In this document: positions 8,841-15,687 of the stretch, piece after piece
Numbering within the stretch: the stretch's first letter is position 1
Layout: the number at the start of each line of letters is the position of its first letter
Assembly: GCF_002270485.1 (NCBI RefSeq)
Contig: NZ_NQOG01000004.1
Location: 1-64,000 of the forward strand
Length of the DNA stretch: 64,000 bases
Direction: 5' to 3'
Source: Anaerostipes hominis (ex Lee et al. 2021)
GTDB lineage: Bacteria > Bacillota > Clostridia > Lachnospirales > Lachnospiraceae
The notes under the pieces: generated by a model
What the model was told of the DNA's origin: nothing
Database searches by the model: none
What the model saw: only the letters and a program-made list of their open reading frames with translations
Made by a program: the position numbers and the translations under genes

Positions 8841-9437
8841 CTATATCAGCTTTGTCAGCGCCTTTTTCAGCAATTGCTCAGGGCCGTACTCTGCTGCATT
8901 CTCTACTTTCTTAATGGCCATCATCGCTTCAGACCTGGAGTAGCCAAGGCTTACAAGCCCCTGTGCCGTGATCGCCACAGAATCTTCTGCCGATGAATCC
9001 CCCACAAAGTCCATCGGTTCAGCCTGCTCAAATTCTTCAAAGTTCAGTTTGTCCCTGAGTTCCAGGATCAGCTTTTTTGCTCCCTTCGGTCCAAGCCCCG
9101 GAGTCTTTGATATCGTCTTGGAATCATCACTCATCACCGCAATCTTTAATTCATAGACAGACAGGGTGGACAGCACCGAAAGACCTACCTTAGGGCCGAT
9201 GCCGCTGACTCCGATCAGCAGTTCAAACGCTTCCAGCTCCTCCTTCGTCCGGAATCCGAAGAGGCTTACATCGTCTTCCCTCACATGCATGTGGGTATAG
9301 ATCTTGACTTCCTGTCCGATTCCTCCCGGAAATTCCTGTCCGGCCGGCATCATGATATCATATCCTATGCCGTTATTCTCTACCACCGCTCCCCCAGGCG
9401 TCATGGAAACTAAAATGCCCTTAATATATGAAATCAC
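8841..9437 (-). CDS. ruvA: Holliday junction-binding protein RuvA
   Basis: A 198-residue protein that clamps the four-way junction and recruits RuvB. It has an N-terminal OB domain (ISYIKGILVS...), helix-hairpin-helix motifs in the middle (GVSGIGPKVGLSVLS, then TPGLGPKGAKKLILEL), and a small C-terminal domain that contacts RuvB (LVSLGYSRSEAMMAI). The frame is open to 9479, but family length and a perfect AAGGAGG seven bases upstream point to the GTG at 9437 as the start. It is the first gene of the operon ruvA-ruvB-zapA-U32-SEDS-PBP. Confidence 0.97.
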   Translation of the reverse strand: MISYIKGILVSMTPGGAVVENNGIGYDIMMPAGQEFPGGIGQEVKIYTHMHVREDDVSLFGFRTKEELEAFELLIGVSGIGPKVGLSVLSTLSVYELKIAVMSDDSKTISKTPGLGPKGAKKLILELRDKLNFEEFEQAEPMDFVGDSSAEDSVAITAQGLVSLGYSRSEAMMAIKKVENAAEYGPEQLLKKALTKLI

Positions 9438-9467
9438 TCCATATCCTCCTTGCGACGTTTTGAAGTC

Positions 9468-9476
9468 ATTATAACA
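9468..9476 (-). promoter_or_regulatory. Extended -10 promoter for the ruvA operon
   Basis: Minus strand TATAAT (9468-9473) is preceded by TGT, giving an extended -10. No good -35 box is seen at 16-18 bases. It lies back to back with the rightward promoter at 9502-9530. Confidence 0.55.
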
Positions 9477-9501
9477 CAAATCTCTCGCCTGTGGTTAGGG
9501 A

Positions 9502-9530
9502 TTGAAAAAATTTCACACAGGAACTATAAT
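9502..9530 (+). promoter_or_regulatory. Sigma-A promoter for the yprB-lrgAB operon
   Basis: TTGAAA (9502-9507), 17 bases, then TATAAT (9525-9530), both near consensus, about 34 bases ahead of the chosen start of the exonuclease gene. Confidence 0.75.
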
Positions 9531-9563
9531 GAAGGACAGCAGTTTTGGAAAGGAAACCGGCCG

Positions 9564-10496
9564 ATGGAAACAAAAGAAAAGCTTTTATATCTGGATATCG
9601 AGACTACAGGACTTTCGCCGGAAACCTCTGCCCTCTCAGTCATCGGATGCTGTGAGAAAGGCCGGGAGCCCAGGCAGTGGTTTAATGAATCCGGGCTGGA
9701 ACAAAAAGATATTCTAGCCTCATTTTTAAGCTATGCGGGTCATTTTGACACCGTCGTCACTTATAACGGCGGAACCTTTGATCTGCCTTTTTTGAAAAAG
9801 AAATGTGAGGAATTTGGTCTTCCTTATTCTTTGGAGTGCAAACGCTGCATTGATCTTTATAAAAATCTCCGCTCCTTCAGACACCTCCTCCCATTAAAAA
9901 ATCTCAAACAAACATCAGTGGAAGAATTCCTGGGGATTCAAAGAACGGACCACATATCCGGACGGCAGCTGATCAGAGTTTATCAGGACTACATAAAAAC
10001 CAAAGAACCGGAATTAAAATCTGCGATTTTGCAGCATAATAAAGAAGACATCTTATCTCTTTCCCGGATTCAGTCCCTCCTGATCTTTGAACCTTTAGCC
10101 AGCGGCCATTTTTCAGTGGAAGAATACAGCCTGTCGGAACATGCTTTTTCTGTCCGCCTTTCTCTCCCTTTCAATACTCCGGTGCCTCTTTCTTTTAAGA
10201 AATCAGGACACCGGCTTGAGATCGCCGGGTCAGAAGCAAACCTTTACTGCCCCCTGATACACGGCCAGCTGAAGCACTACCATAAAAACATAAAGGATTA
10301 CCGGTATCTTCCTCTGGAAGACATCGTAATCCCTGTATCCATGGCTGCCTTTGTAGACCGGTCTGCAGTTTTAAAGCCGGTTCCGGAAAACTGTTATACC
10401 AAGTTTTGCCCGGATGAAACTTTTTGCTCCGACCCCAGTGACCTCTTTCAATACTGCAAAGATATCGTATATTACTTACTTAGAAAGGATAAATAA
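9564..10496 (+). CDS. YprB-like 3'-5' exonuclease / ribonuclease H-like domain protein
   Basis: A 310-residue protein with a DEDD-type exonuclease fold: motif I LYLDIETTG (residues 7-15), motif II VVTYNGGTFDLPFL, and motif III HNKEDILSL near residue 165, which matches the HxxxD arrangement of the DEDDh type. The C-terminal 130 residues have no domain I can name. The frame is open back to 9450, but the ATG at 9564 has AAAGGAAA nine bases upstream and lies behind the promoter, so it is used. The neighbours downstream are lrgAB, one base after the stop codon. Biological role unknown; Bacillus YprB is itself uncharacterised. Confidence 0.83.
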   Translation: METKEKLLYLDIETTGLSPETSALSVIGCCEKGREPRQWFNESGLEQKDILASFLSYAGHFDTVVTYNGGTFDLPFLKKKCEEFGLPYSLECKRCIDLYKNLRSFRHLLPLKNLKQTSVEEFLGIQRTDHISGRQLIRVYQDYIKTKEPELKSAILQHNKEDILSLSRIQSLLIFEPLASGHFSVEEYSLSEHAFSVRLSLPFNTPVPLSFKKSGHRLEIAGSEANLYCPLIHGQLKHYHKNIKDYRYLPLEDIVIPVSMAAFVDRSAVLKPVPENCYTKFCPDETFCSDPSDLFQYCKDIVYYLLRKDK

Positions 10497-10497
10497 C

Positions 10498-10875
10498 ATG
10501 AGACACTTATTACAAATGAGCTTCCTTTTCTTCGTCTGTCTGGCCGGGGAAGGGCTGGCTAAGCTGCTTCCGTTTGCATTTCCGGGAAGTATCATGAGCA
10601 TGTTCCTGCTCCTTCTCCTCCTGCTCTCAAAAATTGTAAAAGAGCATCAGATCCAGGATATCTGTGATTTCCTTCTCCATCATATGGCCTTTTTCTTTCT
10701 CCCCGCCGGAATTGGCATTATGGAAAAATACCAGCTGTTACAGGGCCGGATCATACCGTTTCTCCTGATCTGCCTGCTCACAACCGTTTTCACATTTTTT
10801 ACTACTTCGTTATCTATGAAGCTCATCTTCGCCCTGCAAAAGAAAGGAAATGACAATGAAAGAACTGACTGCTAA
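10498..10875 (+). CDS. lrgA: CidA/LrgA-family holin-like membrane protein
   Basis: A 125-residue protein with four hydrophobic segments and the family features LAGEGLAKLL and FPGSIMSMFLLLLLL near the N-terminus and HMAFFFLPAGIGIM in the third segment. Members in staphylococci modulate murein hydrolase activity and death/lysis, while later work ties the LrgAB pair to pyruvate uptake, so the function here is either. The longer frame starting at 10414 overlaps the preceding gene; the ATG at 10498, with AAAGGA upstream, gives the normal size. It overlaps lrgB by 20 bases. Confidence 0.88.
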   Translation: MRHLLQMSFLFFVCLAGEGLAKLLPFAFPGSIMSMFLLLLLLLSKIVKEHQIQDICDFLLHHMAFFFLPAGIGIMEKYQLLQGRIIPFLLICLLTTVFTFFTTSLSMKLIFALQKKGNDNERTDC

Positions 10876-11536
10876 TCCAATGTTTCCAATCGCGCTTTCT
10901 CTCTGTGTCTATGAAGGATTTCGTATCCTGCAGAGAAAAACGAAAATTTCTGCGCTGAATCCTCTGCTGCTCTCCATTGCATTTATCATCCTATTTCTGA
11001 ATATATTCTCCATACCGCTTGAGGATTATAACAGCGGAGGTGCTGTAATCTCCATGTTCCTGGCTCCGGCCACCGCATCTTTAGCTCTCTCCATCTACCG
11101 TGAGTTTGATCTGCTGAAGAAACACTGGGTGCCTATCCTCGTGAGCTGTTTTGTGGGATCTGTAACATCTATGTTAAGTGTCTGTGTCCTCTGCCGTCTC
11201 TTTGGTTTTAATGAGCATCTTACGGCCTCCCTGATTCCCAAATCCGTCACGACCCCGATCGCCATAGAAGTCAGCAGCCAGCTTTCCGGCATCCCGTCCA
11301 TTACAGTGGCTGCAGTCGTTATCACCGGCATCCTAGGGGCCGTGATCAGCCCTGTACTGATCAAAATCTTCAAAGTCAATGATCCTGCTGCCGCCGGTGT
11401 CTCCATTGGAACATGCAGCCATGCCGTCGGAACCTCCAAAGCAGTGGAACTGGGTGAAATCGAAGGGGCCATGAGCGGTATCTCCATAGGGATTTCCGGT
11501 ATCATCACGGTCATTCTGGCATTAATTCTTTTCTAA
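10856..11536 (+). CDS. lrgB: LrgB-family membrane protein
   Basis: A 226-residue polytopic membrane protein, partner of LrgA. It has six or more hydrophobic segments and the conserved PKSVTTPIAIEVS stretch in the middle, and ends in a GTCSHAVGTSKAVELGE segment typical of the family. Two in-frame ATGs occur (10850 and 10856). Only the second has proper spacing from AAGGAA, so it is chosen. It is translationally coupled to lrgA by overlap and followed by a strong terminator. No LytS/LytR regulator lies nearby; the operon is led instead by a nuclease gene. Confidence 0.9.
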   Translation: MKELTANPMFPIALSLCVYEGFRILQRKTKISALNPLLLSIAFIILFLNIFSIPLEDYNSGGAVISMFLAPATASLALSIYREFDLLKKHWVPILVSCFVGSVTSMLSVCVLCRLFGFNEHLTASLIPKSVTTPIAIEVSSQLSGIPSITVAAVVITGILGAVISPVLIKIFKVNDPAAAGVSIGTCSHAVGTSKAVELGEIEGAMSGISIGISGIITVILALILF

Positions 11537-11540
11537 TACA

Positions 11541-11574
11541 AAAACCTGCGCAAAAATTTACGCAGGTTTTTTTT
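11541..11574. terminator. Bidirectional terminator between lrgB and the PHP gene
   Basis: A perfect 10-bp stem (AAAACCTGCG with CGCAGGTTTT), a ten-base loop, and a T8 tract on the plus strand. The A-rich left flank lets it also serve the leftward PHP gene, whose last codons overlap its right edge. Confidence 0.85.
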
Positions 11575-12295
11575 ATTTTCTTTTATTGCTCAGTGCCTCT
11601 TTAAAGGCCTCGACAGAACGGTTCACCACCAATTCTTCCGGAAAATCAACTTCTGAAAGCAGGGCTTTTGCCTCATTCAGGTTGCCTACCGCATATGGAG
11701 TATGCGCATCGCTGTTGACAATCACAGGTACATTATGCTTCCTGCACAGATCCAGCATCACAAAATAGTTTTCTCTGGCATTGACCCGGAAGCTTTCGGG
11801 ACAAAGGGAACTGTTGTTGACCTCTAAAAGTGTTTTCGTCTCTTTTGCTCCCATCACCAGTGCCTCATAATCAATCGGAATCCTTCCGTCATCGGGATGG
11901 CTTATGATATCCACCAGAGGATGCTTCATGGCTCCTAAGTATGCGGCGGTGTTCTGTTCCTCATCTCCTATTTTGTAACAAAGTTCATGAATTCCCGCAA
12001 TCCTGATATCTAAAAATTCCTTCATCAAGTCATCATCAAGGCTGAGTCTTCCGTTATAATCGATAATGTTGATTTCTGAACCAAACATCATCTCGATGCC
12101 GTACAGCTGCCTCGGCAGTACTCTCAAATTTTTAAAATAAATGTCTGTACAGGTTCCCGGAATCCCTTTGGCATGTTCCGTGATCCCAAACAGTTCAAAA
12201 CCGCTCTCCGCCGCAGCAGCAGCCATCTCGCTGACGGTTCCGAACGCATGTCCGCTGGCAATAGTGTGAGAATGCACGTCTAATTTAAACTCCAT
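11573..12295 (-). CDS. PHP-domain phosphatase (YcdX-like)
   Basis: A 240-residue polymerase-and-histidinol-phosphatase fold protein. Metal-binding motifs are visible: DVHSHTIASGHAFGT at the N-terminus (HxH plus the YcdX-type ASGHA), ITEHA near residue 39, DIISHPDD in mid-protein and VNSDAHTPYAVG near the end. Together they form a trinuclear metal centre in the family. Likely activity is phosphoesterase on an unknown substrate. The start has AAGGAG at normal spacing. The gene is transcribed leftward, apart from lrgAB, and ends in a shared terminator. Confidence 0.88.
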   Translation of the reverse strand: MEFKLDVHSHTIASGHAFGTVSEMAAAAAESGFELFGITEHAKGIPGTCTDIYFKNLRVLPRQLYGIEMMFGSEINIIDYNGRLSLDDDLMKEFLDIRIAGIHELCYKIGDEEQNTAAYLGAMKHPLVDIISHPDDGRIPIDYEALVMGAKETKTLLEVNNSSLCPESFRVNARENYFVMLDLCRKHNVPVIVNSDAHTPYAVGNLNEAKALLSEVDFPEELVVNRSVEAFKEALSNKRK

Positions 12296-12366
12296 AAATC
12301 TTACTCCTTCTTTTCAGTCAGTCTGATTCTTTCCCTCTTAAAATTTACACATTATGTTTTATCATA

Positions 12367-14187
12367 CTATAAAGTAAAAGAAATTGGAACCTCTCCAACG
12401 AATCTCTCCCCTGCCTCACGGTTTTCTTCTCCCAATACTTTGGGGCAGACCGTTTGATCCATCAGAAGATCCAGCAGCCCGATTGTGTCCTTTTCCATCA
12501 GACTGTCTAAGAGAAAACTGCTGGTCCCCCCGGTCATTACGGAATCAAGTCCAGTCATAAGAAGGTCTTTTCCCGGGCACTCATTCCACAGCATTTCTAT
12601 ATTTTCACCGATGAAACGGATCTTCAGCAGACGAGTCGATGCTTCCTCAATAAAGGAAAATTTCAGCTTCAGAACGGTATACCCGTCCTCATCAAAAGCT
12701 GCCTGTCCTTTTACCGCCACCAAATAAGGCTCTCCGTGCATATCGATTTCGGTGATCCTGGCTTCCTTCCATCCCACTTCCAGGCAATAAGGTTTCTCTC
12801 CTTCCCGGAAACAAAAATAGAATTTCCGGTTTTTTGTGAAAAATCCTGCCTCGCTGATCCCGTCCGTATAGTTATTGTGAAACACCTGCATGATCAGCGG
12901 GAAAAGGCCCACATGCTGTTTTTTCAGCTTAAAAAATCTGCCCCCAACTCCAAGGATCAGTTTTCTTCTCTTATAGGATTCACTTCCGCGCCAGAGAATT
13001 CTTTTCAGCCCGCGATAAGAGACCGCCGGAAATCTGGTGTCGTGTAGTCCTGTCTTATTCTGGAATTGTAAAAGCTTTTCATATGCCCGCCGGTTTTTCT
13101 TTAAATTCTCCCCGGGAGTAAACCCGTTTTCAAAATATTTGGCCACTGTGTCTAAGAGCAGGGATGTGTGGAATAATTCATTGCTTCCCGCATTGGTGAC
13201 AATGACCATATCCAAATCGGGATATACCATGACATTCTGTCCCAGCATGCCGTTAAAGGCATAGCTCCCCGGACGGCCTGCCATCCACATTTGATAGCCG
13301 TAGCCATACTCGCCGAACTGCTTCGGGGTTTCCACATGACATATGGACGCCTCTTCAATCCATCGCTGCGGTATAAGCTGCCGCTGATTCCATACTCCTT
13401 TTTGAAGACAGAGCTGTCCGATCTTCGCCGCATCTTCCGGACAGAGAAATAACCCCCATCCTCCTTTCGTAATGCCTTTGGGACAGCTCTCCCAAAAGAT
13501 CCTGGTAATGCCAAGGGGCTCAAACAGTCTGGGTTTCAAATACTCCATCAGAGATTGTCCGGTTATTTCCGTCACAATGGCGGACAGCATATAGGTGTTC
13601 ATACTGTTATATTCAAATTTGGAGCCCGCCTGGCCATTTACCGGCGAATCCAGAAAACCCTGGACCCAGTCATTGCAGGCCACGGCACCTTTTTCATTGA
13701 ATGCCACCCGACTGGTCATGGTAAGCAGATGTTCCACTGTCAGATTCCTCTGCTGAAATCCTCTGATAGAGAATACACTTTTATCGAATATCCCCAGAAT
13801 CTTATCATCAAGCCTTAAACTGCCCTCTTCGATCAGTATGCCAATGGCCATTCCGGTTATGCTCTTGCACAGTGAATGGGTAATATGCCAGAGATTTTCC
13901 GGATATGGCGCATAATGGCACTCTCCGATCACATATCCATGTCTTAAAATCATCACCTGATGAATGTCCACTTTAGAAAGATTCAAAAGTTCCTCCATCA
14001 ATCTCCTGACCTGATCCGATTCGATTCCCTGTTCCTCAGGCGCCGACCTGGGCAGCTTCTGCCCTGACTCGGGCAGACTGTAAAATGACGGTTTCTGTGG
14101 AATAAAATCTACTTTGCTTATATGTTCTGTGTTTCCTCTTACTAAATTAAAAACAAGTTCCAGCATTGCCTGCTGCTCTTTTAACAT
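12367..14187 (-). CDS. Serine hydrolase, beta-lactamase/class C PBP-like, with uncharacterised C-terminal region
   Basis: A 606-residue protein. Residues about 50-350 form a beta-lactamase-like (PF00144) domain, with SLCK as the SxxK nucleophile motif near residue 124 and the tyrosine motif in FEYNSMNTYML. The last 230 residues match no domain I can name. There is no signal peptide, so it is probably cytoplasmic, unlike most class C PBPs. Members include esterases, peptidases and amidohydrolases; the substrate is unknown. The longest frame starts at 14247, but GAGGGTG lies nine bases before the ATG at 14187, which is preferred. It stands alone, upstream of the PHP gene and in the same direction. 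Confidence 0.8.
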   Translation of the reverse strand: MLKEQQAMLELVFNLVRGNTEHISKVDFIPQKPSFYSLPESGQKLPRSAPEEQGIESDQVRRLMEELLNLSKVDIHQVMILRHGYVIGECHYAPYPENLWHITHSLCKSITGMAIGILIEEGSLRLDDKILGIFDKSVFSIRGFQQRNLTVEHLLTMTSRVAFNEKGAVACNDWVQGFLDSPVNGQAGSKFEYNSMNTYMLSAIVTEITGQSLMEYLKPRLFEPLGITRIFWESCPKGITKGGWGLFLCPEDAAKIGQLCLQKGVWNQRQLIPQRWIEEASICHVETPKQFGEYGYGYQMWMAGRPGSYAFNGMLGQNVMVYPDLDMVIVTNAGSNELFHTSLLLDTVAKYFENGFTPGENLKKNRRAYEKLLQFQNKTGLHDTRFPAVSYRGLKRILWRGSESYKRRKLILGVGGRFFKLKKQHVGLFPLIMQVFHNNYTDGISEAGFFTKNRKFYFCFREGEKPYCLEVGWKEARITEIDMHGEPYLVAVKGQAAFDEDGYTVLKLKFSFIEEASTRLLKIRFIGENIEMLWNECPGKDLLMTGLDSVMTGGTSSFLLDSLMEKDTIGLLDLLMDQTVCPKVLGEENREAGERFVGEVPISFTL

Positions 14188-14328
14188 CGCACTGCACCCT
14201 CTTCTATTACTGCCTGTTCTTCTTTTGCTTTCTGTATAATATAGCACATATTTAAAAACGGAAAAAGCACCTTAGCATTACGATTCTTCTATGTTTAAAA
14301 AAATATACAAAGAATTTAAAATTTTGTC

Positions 14329-14356
14329 TTTACTTTTTCTAAAAAACCTATATAAT
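14329..14356 (+). promoter_or_regulatory. Promoter of tRNA-Glu
   Basis: TTTACT (14329-14334), 16 bases, TATAAT (14351-14356), 22 bases before the mature tRNA 5' end. Confidence 0.65.
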
Positions 14357-14377
14357 AGATAAAGGTGACAGCAAGAC

Positions 14378-14449
14378 GGCCCCATGGTCAAGAGGTTAAG
14401 ACGCGACCCTCTCAAGGTCGAATCACGAGTTCAATTCTCGTTGGGGTCA
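14378..14449 (+). tRNA. tRNA-Glu (anticodon CTC)
   Basis: All arms fold: acceptor 14378-14384 with 14442-14448 (one G-U pair), anticodon stem CGACC/GGTCG around loop CTCTCAA with anticodon CTC at 14411-14413, and T-arm ACGAG/CTCGT around TTCAATT. The discriminator base is A; CCA is not encoded. The gene is a single unit with its own promoter and terminator. CTC reads GAG only, so another tRNA-Glu (TTC) must exist elsewhere. Confidence 0.95.
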
Positions 14450-14454
14450 TACAG

Positions 14455-14491
14455 CCGGAACATCGTATTTATGCGGTGTTTCGGTTTTTTT
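14455..14491 (+). terminator. Terminator of the tRNA-Glu gene
   Basis: An 11-bp hairpin with a wobble pair (CCGGAACATCG with a matching arm ending TGTTTCGG), followed by T7. Confidence 0.85.
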
Positions 14492-14552
14492 GATTTTATT
14501 AAATAATTGATTGCCGCATTCTCGCCTTATATCCTGCTTGTATTATTTACCA

Positions 14553-14581
14553 TTGGAAATATTTCGTAGATATTTTATAAT
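14553..14581 (+). promoter_or_regulatory. Sigma-A promoter of the AbrB-like gene
   Basis: TTGGAA (14553-14558), 17 bases, TATAAT (14576-14581), about 32 bases before the start codon. Confidence 0.7.
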
Positions 14582-14613
14582 AAAAGCACCAAAATACATA
14601 GGAGGAGCCGTAA

Positions 14614-14877
14614 ATGAAATGTACAGGTGTTGTGAGAAAACTCGATGAACTGGGACGTATTACCTTACCAATTGAACTGAGGAGGAATTTGGGTGTCGGC
14701 GACAAAGATCCCCTCGAAATCTTTGTAGATGAGGATACAATTCTACTGAAAAAGTACAATCCGGCAGACATCTTTACCGGGGAAATGGATGATCTCATTG
14801 AATACAAAGGAAAGAAAATATCCAGGGCATCGATCCTGCGGTTAGCCGAGATAGCCGGCCTTAATATCTCAGAGTAA
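14614..14877 (+). CDS. AbrB/SpoVT-family transition-state regulator
   Basis: An 87-residue protein starting with the swapped-hairpin DNA-binding domain of AbrB, MazE and SpoVT: GVVRKLDELGRITLPIELRR, then GVGDKDPLEIFVDEDTILLKKY. The short second half is acidic and resembles the multimerisation part of AbrB rather than the GAF-like domain of SpoVT. GGAGGAG sits well ahead of the ATG, and the gene has its own promoter and terminator. AbrB-type proteins bind many AT-rich promoters at the growth transition; targets here are unknown. No toxin gene lies beside it, so an antitoxin role is unlikely. Confidence 0.9.
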   Translation: MKCTGVVRKLDELGRITLPIELRRNLGVGDKDPLEIFVDEDTILLKKYNPADIFTGEMDDLIEYKGKKISRASILRLAEIAGLNISE

Positions 14878-14882
14878 AGTTT

Positions 14883-14912
14883 ATCCCAGGACAAACAGCG
14901 TCCTGGGATTTT
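14883..14912. terminator. Bidirectional terminator after the AbrB-like gene
   Basis: A perfect 10-bp stem (ATCCCAGGAC with GTCCTGGGAT) with a seven-base loop, followed by a T-rich stretch on the plus strand. On the minus strand it follows the SRAP remnant and has an AT-rich downstream flank. Confidence 0.7.
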
Positions 14913-15200
14913 CTAATTCTTCACTTCTGCTTCATGGGACAAACTCTCAGGTTCGCTGTGCAGCAGATGTTCAAATGTCTCATCACTGAACCAGTCCTCA
15001 ATGTCGCTTTCTTCTATGATTATGGGCATCCGTTCATGTATTTCCCTGACCGAGCGATTTGCCCTGGTTGTCAATATGACAAATCTGCTGCTGTCTTCAT
15101 CCGGCCTGTAAAAGCCGGCCATAAAAATCACCGGGGATGTCTCTTTAAAAAAAGCAATTTTATTTTTCTCCTTGTCCCACTCATAAAATCCTGCCGCCGA
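14913..15200 (-). pseudogene. Truncated SOS response-associated peptidase (SRAP, YedK/HMCES family), C-terminal remnant
   Basis: 95 codons that match the C-terminal part of SRAP proteins: AAGFYEW (normally the mid-protein N/SGFYEW motif carrying the active-site glutamate), then VIFMAGFYRP, FVILTTRAN and IHERMPIII (active-site histidine). The N-terminal part with the essential Cys2 that cross-links to abasic sites in single-stranded DNA is absent. The codon before the first recognisable residue is the TGA that ends the cupin gene, in the same reading frame. A start at 15131 or 15122 could give a 70-odd residue peptide, but without Cys2 it could not form the DNA-protein cross-link. A deletion or recombination remnant is the simplest reading. 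Confidence 0.8.
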
Positions 15201-15533
15201 TCAAAATATAACAGTCAAAAGCATTTTAAAACGTTCCTGCCCATACACCGCATGTGGAATCTCCGCCGGCATAACAATGCTCTCTCCATCATTTAAAATA
15301 TACTCTTTTCCGTCTATGGTAAATTTCCCTGTGCCCTCGAGAACTGTTGCCATCGCATCACCGCCTGATTTGTGGGTGCTGATTTCCTCTCCTTTTTCAA
15401 AGGCAAACAATGTCAGACTAACTGCTTGGTTTTGGGACAATGTCTTGCTGACCACCTGTCCATCCTGATACTGCACTTCATCTTGCATATTAAATACCTC
15501 AGCCTTTTCTATGTTTTTTATCTTTGTTCCCAT
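15201..15533 (-). CDS. Small cupin-domain protein
   Basis: A 110-residue single-domain cupin: motif 1 runs from EISTHKSGGDAM to LEGTGKFTIDG, and motif 2 is MPAEIPHAVYG. One metal-ligand histidine is seen in each motif. Such small cupins commonly sense or bind small molecules or act as isomerases; nothing here fixes the role. The start has AGGGGG seven bases upstream. The C-terminus ends directly against the SRAP remnant in the same frame, so its last residues could have been altered by the junction, although the strand MLLTVIF looks natural for the fold. Confidence 0.85.
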   Translation of the reverse strand: MGTKIKNIEKAEVFNMQDEVQYQDGQVVSKTLSQNQAVSLTLFAFEKGEEISTHKSGGDAMATVLEGTGKFTIDGKEYILNDGESIVMPAEIPHAVYGQERFKMLLTVIF

Positions 15534-15554
15534 TTTTGTACCCCCTGTCGAATA

Positions 15555-15620
15555 CTATTTAAGCTTTTGCTGATAGTATGCTTCCAATGCCTGTTCTATA
15601 TACCGTGTGATCCTCAGTGA
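15555..15620 (-). pseudogene. Possible 3' end of a lost gene upstream of the cupin gene
   Basis: On the minus strand a short frame ends ITRYIEQALEAYYQQKLK then TAG, just before the cupin ribosome binding site. It reads like a helical protein C-terminus, but there is no start codon or longer open frame behind it. Chance is possible. Confidence 0.2.
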
Positions 15621-15629
15621 TGAAGAGAA

Positions 15630-15668
15630 AAATAGCGCCCGGAAAATTCCTCTCAGAAAGTTCCGGGC
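15630..15668 (-). terminator. Terminator of metY
   Basis: An 8-bp perfect stem (GCCCGGAA/TTCCGGGC, 15637-15644 with 15661-15668) follows the metY stop codon by 20 bases. On the minus strand it is followed by a T-rich stretch (TATTTTTCTC). Confidence 0.65.
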
Positions 15669-15687
15669 ACTATAATATATTCAGTAT

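Noticed and set aside
14614-14877. AbrB-like gene as the antitoxin of a toxin-antitoxin pair
   Set aside because: It is followed at once by a terminator and no small toxin gene lies on either side.
14934-15296. Rightward 120-codon open frame opposite the SRAP remnant and cupin
   Set aside because: It is the antisense reading of real coding DNA, whose SRAP and cupin motifs are clear on the other strand.
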